NCBI GenBank assembly: GCA_963580455.1
Contig: OY756962.1
Coordinates: forward strand, 22,271,001 to 22,335,000
Reading direction: 5' to 3'
Source: Euonymus europaeus
Lineage: Eukaryota > Streptophyta > Magnoliopsida > Celastrales > Celastraceae
DNA length: 64,000 bases
Within the stretch, counting starts at the first letter, position 1. Each line of letters opens with the position of its first letter. The position numbers and the translations under genes were made by a program. This document shows, piece after piece, positions 11,128 through 21,854 of the stretch. The notes beneath the pieces are model-generated. The model made no database searches, was not told the DNA's origin, and saw nothing but the letters and a program-made list of their open reading frames with translations.

Positions 11128-11241
11128 GAGTTGTTATTCTTCTCTCCCCAACTACTCATAGAAATTAACCCCTAACATAAGTTGGAGTTGTTATTCTTCT
11201 CTCCCCAACTACTCATAGACATTAACCCCTAACATAAGTGG
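11128..11241. repeat. Tandem duplication, 57 bp x 2
   Basis: Two units starting GAGTTGTTATTCTTC at 11128 and 11185 differ at only a couple of positions, so this is a recent local duplication. Confidence 0.85.
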
Positions 11242-11937
11242 TTTATTTAACGTCCCAGGGAAAAAAAGTCGTTTATTTACTATAACTTGTTTGACTATGT
11301 CTAATCAAAAAGATTATTGACTTTCTATCTATTACACCATTTACTTTTTTCTTCTTCTTCTCTGTTTTCTTTCTTCATGTTTTAATGTTTGACCATGATA
11401 TAAATTGGAGTGCAATACCCTCCTCTAAAAGGCTTAATAGAGGAGGGTAGATAACCCTAACTACACATAAGTGTATAAGTTGATGATCTATCAATATGAG
11501 ACTTTTAACAGACAAAAAAAAAATTATTATTTGTTGATACCATGAAAGAAATTGAGAAATAAAAAATTCATTGACGAGCAGAAGTTATCGTTACAGTGAA
11601 GAATAATAACAAAAATTATAGACAAATGAGCATAAGCTCGACCAAAAAGAAGAGATGGTCATCTATTTTAAAATTATTAAAAATAAAGTGAAAAGCATCT
11701 TGTCAAATCCACAACGGATATAAAGCACAATGAAGAAACGGTGTCGTTGATATTAAACCAAACGAAACTAAATCAGGAGTGAAACGTGGTCGTTTGACAT
11801 GGAACTCAGTAGGATTCCTAATACAAACAGCGTGAATTAATTCAATGGAAGGATTTGCATTACAACAAATTGTTAATACATAAAATTTAACACAGTGAAA
11901 GAATGAAGAACACCGAAGAGAGAACAATTTAATCTAA
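11242..11937. other. Spacer and 3' UTR side of UGT copy 2
   Basis: No gene. The last 60 bp before the stop codon of copy 2 (motif GAATGAAGAACAC) are shared with copy 4 and not with copies 1 and 3. No AATAAA hexamer is seen close to the stop. Confidence 0.5.
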
Positions 11938-13690
11938 CTATTCTCTGGTAGACAAAAGAACCTGCTTGATCACATTTTCCAAATTCACACAGGAAGACCC
12001 ACTGGACCCAGCAGTAGCCTCCTCCGCCAATTCCTTCCACACCAAGGCTTTCTCCTTCATTTCCTTTCCCTTCTCTCCATCCATCAACTCTCTCACAAGG
12101 CTCTCAACTTCATCTCTCTTGACATCACTATTAATCTCCATCCCAATCCCCCATTCACTACAACAATACCTACAATTCGTTTGTTGCTCTGCAAAGAAAG
12201 GCCAACAAACCATAGGCACTCCTCCACAAATACTCTCAAGTGTAGAATTCCACCCACTGTGAGTTAAAAACCCACCAACACTTGGATGTCCTAACACTTG
12301 CTCTTGTGGGCACCAGCTTGACAACAGTCCTCTGTTTTGTGTTTCTGTTAGGAACTCTGGTGGCAGAATTGCTGATTCACCAGAGACAAGATCAGGCCTT
12401 ATGACCCACAGAAAGTTTTGCTTGGAATTCGCAAGACCCCACGCGAATTCGATTAATTGATCACTTGTCATGACCGTGATGCTCCCGAAATTAACATAAA
12501 CAACTGATTTGGGGTCTCGGCTGTCTAGCCATTTGAGAGAGTCTGACTCTTCTTTCCACAGGTTTGAGCCGATCGAATCTAATTCACCGTCTTGGATATG
12601 ATTTTGGAGAAGGTGTAGTGGACCTATTGTGTAAACAGGAGGGATGATTGTGGACATCGCTTCGATAACTTCATGTTCTAAGGCGTCAAAAGTGTTCAAA
12701 ATTATTCCAGAGGCTCTCTGGAGTCTCCGTGTCTCAGACTTTACGAAGTTCACCATGATGTCTTCAGGGTCAGTTGTCCTTATAAAACTTGGAATATCTT
12801 TCAACCGGATATTCTTCATGCCGGGAATCCAATCTATTGGAGTATCCAAATACCCATTTATCAAGTAGCTCGGATCTGACATACACAAGTAACAAAATAT
12901 ATCATTAGTAGACAATCATATCCCGAGTACGTTCTCTCTATGGAGTCTAGTTTCTAGATAGAAATCATAATCAGATAGATATCTCTATTAAAAAAAAAAC
13001 GGACGAATGGTTTGAAATTTCGATTTTATATATTGGACCATAGCCAACTTGGTTGTATAAATTGTCTGGTTCCATATAAATTGTCCTCAAAAGTGATCCA
13101 CTGAAATCATCAACATTATCTGCTTGAATGAAAAACTATATCCTTCGAGTTTCAATGAAAAATGAATGAAATAAGAAACCTTTGAGCGGTGCAAGACCCT
13201 TTTGAAGGAGTTGGCGATAATGAAGGTAACCCATGAAGCCGCAAGCACTAGTGGTCCAAAAGAGCACTTCAGGAACACCGAGCTCCTCCGCTGCATCAAG
13301 GGTGAAGCTCATGACCCCATCAGAAACTACACAACTCACCGGAGGAACACCTTCCGCTTCATTAAGCATCGCAAGCAACCTTTTAAAGGGCCCGAGGCAG
13401 AACTTGCTGGTGGAGGCACATAGTGATGGAATGTCTTGGGTGGCGTCCACATTAGTTGGAGGAAGACCGTCCGGGATAGTCAGGAACCGGAAGGAAGGAA
13501 GGCCGTCAAGAGAGTTTAGGCCTCGGGACTTCAAGAGGCGTTTGTGGTTGAATTCTGTGTTGACAAAAGTTATGTGAAATCCTTTGTAGTGAAGGAGTTT
13601 TGCGAGTTTTAGCATTGGATTTATGTGGCCTTGAGCTGGGAATGGGATGCAGACTGCATGAGACTTCTCTGTTATGACAAGGGAACCCAT
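11938..13690 (-). CDS. UGT85A: UGT85A-type UDP-glycosyltransferase, copy 2
   Basis: Exon 1 is 13180-13690 and exon 2 is 11938-12875, with a 304-bp phase-1 GT-AG intron and a product of 482 residues. The predicted role is glucosylation of a small lipophilic acceptor with UDP-glucose in the cytosol; the natural substrate is unknown. His22 (GHINP), Asp124 (VSDG) and a complete PSPG box (residues 358-401, THSGW centre, final Q) are present. Exon 1 is almost identical to that of copy 3, and about 1.27 kb upstream is shared with copy 3, so the two arose by a duplication that carried the promoter. Its 3' end instead resembles copy 4. The conserved TATATAAA box and a CACGTG motif lie upstream. No disabling change was seen. 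Confidence 0.95.
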
Positions 13691-13816
13691 TTTCCCCTTG
13701 TATCAACACTAGATAGATCACACAAAATAGAAACTTGAAGCCAGACAAGAAGGAGAAGAAGAAGTTATTACGGAGAGAATTATATGTTTTATATTTGTTG
13801 AGCGGTTGAGCCCTGA

Positions 13817-13824
13817 TTTATATA
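13817..13824 (-). promoter_or_regulatory. TATA box of UGT copy 2
   Basis: TATATAAA on the minus strand, 127 nt upstream of the start codon, kept at similar distance in copies 3 and 4. Confidence 0.65.
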
Positions 13825-14022
13825 GGCGAGCAGTTGAAAAGATTTATTATTATTGAGATCTTTAAAGTCAAATATTGGGCCAATTAATTCAATTCCCATA
13901 GCCGTGAAGGATGAAATTTTCTAATATGGGCCGCCGTACGTCTCTATGTTTTCTTTACTGTTTAATTTAATTTTAATTAATTAGGCCGACGTAGGCATAT
14001 ACCACATTTTTTTTGTCTTTTA

Positions 14023-14028
14023 CACGTG
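14023..14028. promoter_or_regulatory. G-box motif upstream of UGT copy 2
   Basis: CACGTG within TACACGTGTA, about 330 nt upstream of the start codon and kept in copy 3. bZIP and bHLH factors bind this motif in plants; binding here is only inferred. Confidence 0.4.
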
Positions 14029-14965
14029 TATTTTTTTTTTGTCATTTTTCAGTCAACCTGTACATATAAATTACAGGATAATTTTATAGCTAATAAATGT
14101 TTGAACATTTGTGACCAAATTTTGTGTCGACAAGAGTTATATTAAATAGGAAAAGATGATAAGAGGTAGAGTTTTAGGTGTAAATCTATATACATATGCT
14201 CGAATCATAATATTATACTATTAAACTCGTAATTTTTATCAGATTACATTGATAATTTTTAAAAAATAAAATTAATTTTTTACCGCCCAAACTACATTTA
14301 TAGCAGGGTCCATTGAGGAAGAAAAAAAAATTACACCAGACCCCAATAACTCATCATTCTATGAGTCATATATATATCCATCCAAACCAATTCCTGACAG
14401 ATGTTCTTTCTAATTATGGGATAAGTGGGGAAGTACCAGGTGTGATTTATGTTGAGAGAAAACTCAGATCTCTATGTACTTCTCCAATGATTAACAAAGA
14501 GGTTGCTTGCTGCTAGCTGTTGTAAAGAAATGGTTTTATTTGCAAACCGACTTACAAGTAAAGGGACATGTGTTAGAATTAATGAATTATATTAAGCTTA
14601 ACACTTTAATAAAGTAGAGGTCATTGTTTCTCATTAAGATGTTGGGCGTGTTTTAATATCATGAAAAGAAATGGTGTGTAAAATGTGCCACATTGGAAGA
14701 TGTCAACTTAGTAAGTGTTAGTTCACCCCTTACTATTTACAAGACCTATTACAAGGCTTTGTGAGTTTGGTCTAACCCATTTGTCAGCTTTAAGAGAATC
14801 AAGGAGGTGCGTACTCAATATATCTAATAAATCGAAAAACCTAATTGGTAAGTTGAGTTTAGCCTATTGGGCCCTATATCCATATAAACTAAATAATCCA
14901 TATATAGGCTAGTGAACTAGACAATTTAAAGCAGACAATATTATTTATATGTATGAGAGTGTAGA

Positions 14966-15581
14966 AATTTTCCGTCTCGCCAACCACATTTTTCGCCACT
15001 ATTAGCGCCGGCAGCACGCTACCAGCCCCACGGCCCCCACCTCAAGTACTTTGTTCGATTTTTCTTTGTTGAGGTTTAAAAACACTGCTCCAAATAATGG
15101 GGACTCTAAAATCTCATCCTCCTTCTCATACTAACTTCCTCAAAGCCATGGACCAACGTCATATATACGTAAAAAATGTCGAGCGAATTTGTGACGTAAT
15201 CAGAAGTCGTGGATCAACGCCAACATCCGAAAGTCTTCTGTTAAAAGGAATTTGAAATTCAATTGAAAAAAAAGACCGAAAAAAAAAATCAAATGCAATA
15301 TGTTAAGCTGTTACACCTTCTGTAACGGTCAAAGTTGTGGGTGTTGGTCAAATATTGACTAAAAAGCCAACTGACCAATCGTATAGAATTCTTATCTCAT
15401 TAATGAATCTCTGTTTCCCCTGATCCAAAGCTTTGGCTGCCCGTTGTAACGAACTTTTGAACTAGTAAATTTTTTATTTGTTATTCAAAAATTGCGAATG
15501 TATTTTGTTCAGAATTACGAGTCAACAGTATATTTTTTTTTGTGTCAAATTAAAATTAAATAAACAGTAAAATTAGGATAA
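14966..15581. other. Spacer, nothing recognised
   Basis: A short GC-rich patch (14970-15050) stands out in otherwise AT-rich DNA but encodes nothing I can identify. Confidence 0.5.
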
Positions 15582-16000
15582 TGTTGTGAAAAACAAGGAA
15601 TTAAATAATTCCCAAAATCAAGATTAAGGAATCTTGTATTATAAGAATAATATTTAGAATAATATTTGGAGAGAATTGAATAGATAGAAATGAGATAGAA
15701 ATGAGAGAATACTTTCTTCAATTGATGTGTACAAAGTATGAAGTTTAAGCACCTATTTATAGTGCAAAAACTCACCTAAATCAACTAATACAATAAATGC
15801 TAATTGCATTTTCTCCACTAATTCTAATATCTCATCCACCACTATTAAATCATGTCTATTAGGTGTGTAACACTACATCCACTACTATTAAAATATGTCC
15901 ATTAGGTGTATAACATAATTAATATATTTGGATGGATTAGTGGTTGAGTTGGTAAAGTGTATCATCCACATTAAGTAAATGTTTTTTAACATTTACAACA
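15582..16000 (-). repeat. 3' LTR of copia-A
   Basis: 419 bp, matching 21210-21628 except for an AC/CA difference. A minus-strand TATAAATA-type box lies near 15754-15763. Confidence 0.95.
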
Positions 16001-16011
16001 CTCCCCCTTGG
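16001..16011 (-). other. Polypurine tract of copia-A
   Basis: CCAAGGGGGAG on the minus strand, directly before the 3' LTR, as needed for plus-strand DNA priming. Confidence 0.8.
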
Positions 16012-16227
16012 ATGATCACGTATACAAAGAGTATGCCTCATTAAAACCTTACTAAGGAAAAACCCAATGAGAGAAAAACCTTAATGAAGGAAAAAGAGTA
16101 CATCATTCTTGTATAGCAACTCAGTGAGATCAGTGAGAAGACTGCCTCGTTAAAACCTTGCCAAGGAAAACCCTGTGGGAAAAAACCATTGGTCGAAGGA
16201 AAAAGAGTACAATCAATATCACTGTCT

Positions 16228-19200
16228 TTATGTCTTTACTCCCCCTGATGCAAGAAGAACTTGGAGTTTCCGCATACCAATCTTATAGACCAACTTTTTG
16301 AATGTTGTAGGTGGTAACGCTTTAGTGAATAAATCTGCTAGATTATCACAAGAACGAACTTGTTGAACATCTATATCACCACTCTTCTGGAGCTCATGTG
16401 TACTGAAGAATTTCGGGGAGATGTGTTTAGTCCTGTCACCTTTTATGTATCCTCCGCGGAGCTGAGCTATACAAGCAGCATTGTCTTCATAGACTACCGT
16501 TGGGATACTTTTAACAGATTGTAATTCACACTTCTCTTGAATATGAGAAATCATTCCTCTCAGCCATACGCATTCCCGACTAGCTTCGTAAATCGCCACT
16601 ATCTCAGAATGATTGGAAGAAGTTGCTGTGAGTGTTTGTTTAACTGATTTCCAAGAAATAGCAGTATTTCCAAAAAGAAATACGTAACCAGTCTGAGACT
16701 TGGCATTGTGAGGATCGGATAAATAACCGGCATCTGCATATCCAACCAACTGAGACTTGAGATCTGATGAGTAGAATAAACCCAAGTCGGTTGTTCCTCG
16801 CAGATAACGCATGATATGTTTAACTCCATTCCAATGACGTCGAGTAGGAGCAGAACTATATCTGGCCAACAAATTCACAGGAAATGCAATATCTGGTCTA
16901 GTACAATTGGCTAAATACATCAAAGATCCAATTGCACTCAAATATGGTACTTCTGGACCAAGTAATGCCTCCCCCTCATCTTGAGGTCGAAATTGATCTT
17001 TCTTTACATCAAGTGCATGAACTACCATTGGAGAACTCAAAGGATGTACCTTATCCATGTAGAACCGCTTTAATACTTTTTCGGTATAAGTAGATTGATG
17101 AAGAAAGATACCATTACTCAAATGTTCGATCTGAAGACCAAGACAATATTTTGTCTTTCCTAGATCTTTCATCTCAAATTCTGCTTTTAAATAATCAGCA
17201 GCTTTAGTGAGCTCTTCAGGAGTCCCAATTAAATTTAAGTCATCAACATAAACAGCGATTATAACAAATCCAGATTCTGACTTTTTAATAAATACGCATG
17301 GACAAATTGGATCATTCGTAAATTCTTCTCTAATAAGATATTCACTCAATCGATTATACCACATGCGCCCGGATTGTTTTAATCCATATAGTGAACGTTG
17401 GAGTTTGATTGAACACAATCCTCTAGGTTTTGCTTCAGGCAACCGAAATCCTTCAGGGATTTTCATATAAATTTCACTATCCAATGATCCATATAAATAA
17501 GCTGTCACTACGTCCATAAGACGCATAGTCAATCGTTCAGCTACCGTTAGGCCAATTAAGAATCTAAAAGTAATTCCATCCATGACAGGAGAATATGTTT
17601 CATCATAATCAATTCCTGGTCTCTGCGAGAAACCTTGTGCTACAAGTCTCGCTTTATAACGAGTAATCTCATTATTCTCATTTCTCTTGCGCACAAACAC
17701 CCATTTGAATCCTACTGCTTGAACACCTTCTGGTGTCTGGACTACAGGTCCAAAAACTTCTCTTTTTGATAGAGAATTTAGTTCTGCTTTCATAGCTTCT
17801 TGCCATTTAGGCCAATCACTTCTATGTCGACATTCATCAACGGATTTAGGCTCAGAATCCTCATTACTTTTGGTAATGTCTGTAGCAACTGCATATGCAA
17901 ATATATCGTCAACAATAATCTTACTTCTATCCCAAATTTCTTTATGAGTTATTGAGCGCTCATTATTTTCATCATCAGGTACTTGTATCTCTTCAAGAGA
18001 TATTTTTTCAGAATGTTGGGATTCAATAAGTTTATTCTCTTCAGGAGTAATCTCTACAGGAGAAATATGCTCTTCTGGAGTATGCTCTGCTAGGGCTTTA
18101 ATAGGAGTTTGGACATTTCTTTTTCGGGGAAATCTATCTTTAGCTCCCAGTGGTCTTCCACGTTTCTGACGTGGTTTTAATTCATCACTTGCTATTTGTC
18201 CTTCAGGGACATTGATACGTTCAGTAGAATTTCTAGCAGGAATATGTGATTGCAAAACTTTTGAAGTATCATTAAATGCATCAGGTAATTGATTAGCAAT
18301 ACCTTGTAAATGAACAATTTTCTGAACTTCAAGTTCACACTGCTTTGTTCGTGGATCAAAATGATATTGTGTCACAGTGTTCCAAGAGATATCATCATGT
18401 TTATGATGTTGAGAATCTTTGTTGCCTAAAGGAGGAAAAATAGATTCATCAAAGTGACAATCTGCAAATCTAGCTTTGAAAATATCGCCAGTTAGTGGTT
18501 CGAGATATCGAATAATAGAAGGAGAATCAAAACCAACATAGATACCAAGTTGACGTTGTGGTCCCATCTTAGTACGTTGTGGAGGTGAAATAGGAACATA
18601 AACAGCACAACCAAATATACGAAGATGTGAAATATTGGGTTGAGAACCTAACACTAGCTGTAAAGGTGAATATGAATGATGAGCAGATGGTCTGATTCGA
18701 ATTAATGATGCAGCATGTAATATGGCATGTCCCCAAGCATCAAAAGGTAATTTACTTTTCAAAAGCATAGGTCTAGCAATCAACTGAAGACGTTTTATTA
18801 GTGATTTTGCCAAACCATTTTGAGTATGAGTATGTGCAACTGGATGTTCAACATCTATACCTAATGACATGCAATAATCATTGAAGGCTTTAGAGGTAAA
18901 TTCACCAGCATTATCTAATCGAACAGACTTAATGGGATAATCTGGAAATTGTGCATGTAAACGAATAATTTGAGCTAAGAATCTAGCAAATGCAACATTT
19001 CGAGTAGATAATAAACATACATGTGACCACTTAGATGATGCATCTATCAAAACCATAAAATAACGAAATGGTCCGCATGATGGATGAATAGGTCCACATA
19101 TATCTCCATGAACACGTTGCAGAAAATTAGGAGATTCTACGCCTACCTTCAGGGTAGATGGTCTCACAATTAATTTTCCTTGTGAACAAGCAACACATAA

Positions 19201-19785
19201 GTGATCTTTAGGTAAAAGAAACTTCTGGTTTCGTAATGGATGTCCATTTGTATTTTCAATTATTCTACGCATCATAGTAGAACCTGGATGACCAAGACGA
19301 TCATGCCAAAGTATAGATTCTTTAAAATCAGAACACTTCTGGTGCATCACAACATGTGTTTCAATCCATTTTATACTTGCATGATATAAACCTGAAGAAA
19401 AAGCCACAAACTTTTCTAGTACAAGCTTCTGGCTTGAAATGATAGAAGTAATATATAGGTAATCTTTATTACCTTCTCTTCCAGACTCAAAATGATATCC
19501 ATTGTGACGAATATCCTTGAAACTCAATAAGTTTCTTTTTGATTTGGAAGAGTATAATGCTTCCTCAATATATATTTTTGTCCCTCTAGGCAATATGATA
19601 TTAGCTCTTCCGGAGCCTTCAATTATTTTTGATGTGCCTGAGATGGTATTTACATTTGCTTCAAGAAATGTCAAGTGTAGAAAATATTTCTTATGTTTAA
19701 GGATAGTGTGAGTTGTTGCACTATCAATTAAACATATATCTTCATCGACCATATTTCTAAAGAGAAACAAAATAACTTGCATCAC
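16228..19785 (-). CDS. copia-A Pol: protease, integrase, reverse transcriptase, RNase H
   Basis: An uninterrupted 1185-residue frame. Protease active site is D21-S-A. The GAG-pre-integrase zinc region (LWHDRLGH, then C-x2-C) follows at about 155-205. The integrase core has D228 and D291, but residue 327, exactly 35 residues after D291, is Lys (codon AAA at 18805-18807) where the D-D-35-E motif needs Glu. RT has YVDD at about 847, and RNase H fills the C-terminus with the SADH-type block replaced by SSNHSE. The frame is not fused to gag; 304 bp separate them. Product processing is expected in virus-like particles. Apart from the integrase residue I see no damage, so the particle and cDNA steps may still work. 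Confidence 0.92.
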   Translation of the reverse strand: MMQVILFLFRNMVDEDICLIDSATTHTILKHKKYFLHLTFLEANVNTISGTSKIIEGSGRANIILPRGTKIYIEEALYSSKSKRNLLSFKDIRHNGYHFESGREGNKDYLYITSIISSQKLVLEKFVAFSSGLYHASIKWIETHVVMHQKCSDFKESILWHDRLGHPGSTMMRRIIENTNGHPLRNQKFLLPKDHLCVACSQGKLIVRPSTLKVGVESPNFLQRVHGDICGPIHPSCGPFRYFMVLIDASSKWSHVCLLSTRNVAFARFLAQIIRLHAQFPDYPIKSVRLDNAGEFTSKAFNDYCMSLGIDVEHPVAHTHTQNGLAKSLIKRLQLIARPMLLKSKLPFDAWGHAILHAASLIRIRPSAHHSYSPLQLVLGSQPNISHLRIFGCAVYVPISPPQRTKMGPQRQLGIYVGFDSPSIIRYLEPLTGDIFKARFADCHFDESIFPPLGNKDSQHHKHDDISWNTVTQYHFDPRTKQCELEVQKIVHLQGIANQLPDAFNDTSKVLQSHIPARNSTERINVPEGQIASDELKPRQKRGRPLGAKDRFPRKRNVQTPIKALAEHTPEEHISPVEITPEENKLIESQHSEKISLEEIQVPDDENNERSITHKEIWDRSKIIVDDIFAYAVATDITKSNEDSEPKSVDECRHRSDWPKWQEAMKAELNSLSKREVFGPVVQTPEGVQAVGFKWVFVRKRNENNEITRYKARLVAQGFSQRPGIDYDETYSPVMDGITFRFLIGLTVAERLTMRLMDVVTAYLYGSLDSEIYMKIPEGFRLPEAKPRGLCSIKLQRSLYGLKQSGRMWYNRLSEYLIREEFTNDPICPCVFIKKSESGFVIIAVYVDDLNLIGTPEELTKAADYLKAEFEMKDLGKTKYCLGLQIEHLSNGIFLHQSTYTEKVLKRFYMDKVHPLSSPMVVHALDVKKDQFRPQDEGEALLGPEVPYLSAIGSLMYLANCTRPDIAFPVNLLARYSSAPTRRHWNGVKHIMRYLRGTTDLGLFYSSDLKSQLVGYADAGYLSDPHNAKSQTGYVFLFGNTAISWKSVKQTLTATSSNHSEIVAIYEASRECVWLRGMISHIQEKCELQSVKSIPTVVYEDNAACIAQLRGGYIKGDRTKHISPKFFSTHELQKSGDIDVQQVRSCDNLADLFTKALPPTTFKKLVYKIGMRKLQVLLASGGVKT

Positions 19786-19858
19786 ATATTAATCCAAAAG
19801 TATAATATAAATAAATATTAGATTGCATATAAATATATTAAACGTATAAATTTGACAA

Positions 19859-19953
19859 GTCCGGGACTGGTGGCCGAGTGGTGGCGAGATCCAATAAAAT
19901 ATAGTTTAGAAAAGAAGGTCCGAGGATCGAACCCACCGTCAGCAGTTCTGGAC
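19859..19953 (+). ncRNA. tRNA-like Pol III-type module in the gag-pol spacer, antisense to copia-A
   Basis: On the plus strand this 95-nt stretch has a perfect A-box (TGGCCGAGTGG) and a perfect B-box (GATCGAACC) at class-II tRNA spacing. Its ends, GTCCGGGACT and AGTTCTGGAC, pair over 10 bp with G-U pairs. It is followed by a run of ten T (19954-19963), a Pol III terminator. The A-box is like that of plant tRNA-Ser and tRNA-Leu. The anticodon arm and T stem do not fold well, so this is not a working tRNA. It could be a tRNA-derived SINE head, a tRNA relic, or a family-specific spacer structure. It is antisense to the element's RNA. Confidence 0.45.
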
Positions 19954-20089
19954 TTTTTTTTTTCTTTTTTTTTTATTATTTTAACTTATCAAAATGATAT
20001 TTATAAAATGCTGAAATTTTATTGCTTGCAATTAAATGCTTTTACAATCAAAATACAATACAACAATTAAACTCAACAAGTAAATAAAC

Positions 20090-21103
20090 TTATTTATATA
20101 TATCAGGATTTTCTAGGAAATCTGAAACATCCAAATGTGTTAAATTGCCAAGATCTTCAAGATCATCAAAGTCATCATTATTATCAAACTTAGCAAAGTT
20201 TGTTTCTGCCACCTTGCTCTTTCCTTTTATTGAGGCTTGATATAAATCTACCAAATGTCTAGGCGTACGACAGGTACGTGACCAATGCCCCTGAGCACCA
20301 CACCTGAAACAAGTTTCATTATTACCCTTCTGAGGTTTATTTGGCAATCTTTTATTTGCCTGACTTGTTTCACCATCATACCTCTTCTGGTGGTATGGAT
20401 TATAACCAGAATTACCTCCATGGTTTCGATGGCCATAACCACGGCCTCGACCTCTTCTTCCACCACGTCCACGTCCTCGTCCTCGATTATTATGTACAAC
20501 AACGTTCGCTTCAGGGAACGGTGTACTGCCAGTAGGGCGAGAATGATGATTTTTCAACAGCAGCTCATTATTCTGCTCTGCCACAAGTAAAGCACCTACT
20601 AGATGAGAATGTTTTGCATATGCTTTCTGCCGATATTGCTCCTGTAATATCATATTAGAAGCATGGAATGTGGACAATGTTTTTTCTAGCTTATCCGACT
20701 CAGTAGGTTTCTCACCACAAAAATCAAGTTGTGAGATAATTTTGTACATAGCAGAATTATACTCACGGACTGATTTGTAGTCTTGCATCCTCAGGTGCAT
20801 CCAGTCGTAACGAGCTTTTGAGAGTATGATATTCTTCTGGTGTTCATACCTTTCCCTTAAATCAATCCACAATGCAAGAGGATTCTTTTCCATGAGGTAT
20901 TCGGCTTTTAATTCCTCATGAAGGTGGCGGCGAAGCAAAATCATTGCTTTAGCCTGATTCTGTGGAGACTCGGTATTTTCCGCTTTAATGGTGTTGTCAA
21001 GTCCCATAGCACCCAAGTGAGTCTCAGCATCAACAACCCAAGATAGATAATTGCTTCCAGAAATATCAAGTGCCGTGAAATCTAAACTTTTTAAATTCGA
21101 CAT
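20090..21103 (-). CDS. copia-A Gag with RGG-like region and CCHC zinc knuckle
   Basis: A 337-residue frame starting MSNLKSLDFTALDISGSNY. The N-terminal two thirds is the copia gag (UBN2-type) domain that forms the particle. A Gly/Arg-rich run around residues 207-222 (RGRGRGRGGRRG) and a CCHC knuckle (C-F-R-C, then H, then C) near residue 264 are RNA-binding features. The C-terminus is acidic. The start lies about 100 nt inside the 5' LTR, as expected. No stop or frameshift was found. Confidence 0.92.
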   Translation of the reverse strand: MSNLKSLDFTALDISGSNYLSWVVDAETHLGAMGLDNTIKAENTESPQNQAKAMILLRRHLHEELKAEYLMEKNPLALWIDLRERYEHQKNIILSKARYDWMHLRMQDYKSVREYNSAMYKIISQLDFCGEKPTESDKLEKTLSTFHASNMILQEQYRQKAYAKHSHLVGALLVAEQNNELLLKNHHSRPTGSTPFPEANVVVHNNRGRGRGRGGRRGRGRGYGHRNHGGNSGYNPYHQKRYDGETSQANKRLPNKPQKGNNETCFRCGAQGHWSRTCRTPRHLVDLYQASIKGKSKVAETNFAKFDNNDDFDDLEDLGNLTHLDVSDFLENPDIYK

Positions 21104-21189
21104 AATGAAATATTATAATAAACTTAGAAAATATAATAATTGATGATTACTTACTTACAACCTCAAAAGCTTGCTCTTGATACAGCGGT

Positions 21190-21209
21190 GGAGACTCGTG
21201 CTGATAACG
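21190..21209 (-). other. Primer-binding-like site of copia-A
   Basis: On the minus strand the first bases inside the 5' LTR read TTATCAGCACGAGTC. This is the right place for tRNA priming and partly resembles the initiator-Met site. I cannot name the tRNA with certainty. Confidence 0.45.
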
Positions 21210-21628
21210 TGTTGTGAAAAACAAGGAATTAAATAATTCCCAAAATCAAGATTAAGGAATCTTGTATTATAAGAATAATATTTAGAATAATATTTGGAGA
21301 GAATTGAATAGATAGAAATGAGATAGAAATGAGAGAATACTTTCTTCAATTGATGTGTACAAAGTATGAAGTTTAAGCACCTATTTATAGTGCAAAAACT
21401 CACCTAAATCAACTAATACAATAAATGCTAATTGCATTTTCTCCACTAATTCTAATATCTCATCCACCACTATTAAATCATGTCTATTAGGTGTGTAACA
21501 CTCAATCCACTACTATTAAAATATGTCCATTAGGTGTATAACATAATTAATATATTTGGATGGATTAGTGGTTGAGTTGGTAAAGTGTATCATCCACATT
21601 AAGTAAATGTTTTTTAACATTTACAACA
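21210..21628 (-). repeat. 5' LTR of copia-A
   Basis: 419 bp, followed on the right by the GATAA target duplication. Confidence 0.95.
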
Positions 21629-21854
21629 GATAAAATATTTTGAATTTATATTTAATAATTAATAATTATTTATAATTATCTTAATTTTTAGATTTCAAGA
21701 TAGAGGTATGGGTGTCAATAAATGTGCACGTCTTATCTAACTATCAAGTCACGTGGCCTGGCCTACCTGCCTAGTTCTAAAGTTAACTCATTGGTGATAG
21801 CACCACCAATAATAACTGAATGACAATAAAGAATCAAAGTGTAGTATCTACAAT

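Larger units (their letters stand above)
13691..14965 (-). repeat. Upstream segment duplicated with 30828-32130
   Basis: The region upstream of copy 2 matches that of copy 3 continuously until about 14965 (GAGAGTGTAGAAATT), beyond which the two differ. Identity is high near the gene and falls with distance, with small indels. This marks one edge of the copy 2/copy 3 segmental duplication. Confidence 0.85.
15582..21628 (-). mobile_element. Full-length Ty1/copia retrotransposon (copia-A), young insertion
   Basis: A 6047-bp element bounded by two 419-bp LTRs (15582-16000 and 21210-21628) that start TGTTG and end CAACA. It is flanked by perfect GATAA target duplications (15577-15581 and 21629-21633). 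By eye the LTRs differ at only two adjacent positions, so insertion is recent. A polypurine tract lies inside the left LTR and a primer-binding-like site inside the right LTR, giving minus orientation. Gag and pol are separate open frames without stops. The integrase catalytic Glu is replaced by Lys, so the copy should not be able to integrate on its own. Confidence 0.95.

Noticed and set aside
12644..13577. Open frames on the plus strand opposite UGT exons
   Set aside because: The same shadows occur opposite all four UGT copies and come from the codon bias of the real minus-strand genes.
19859..19953. Annotation as a functional tRNA-Ser or tRNA-Leu gene
   Set aside because: The boxes and closing stem are good, but the T stem has mismatches and no proper anticodon arm can be drawn.
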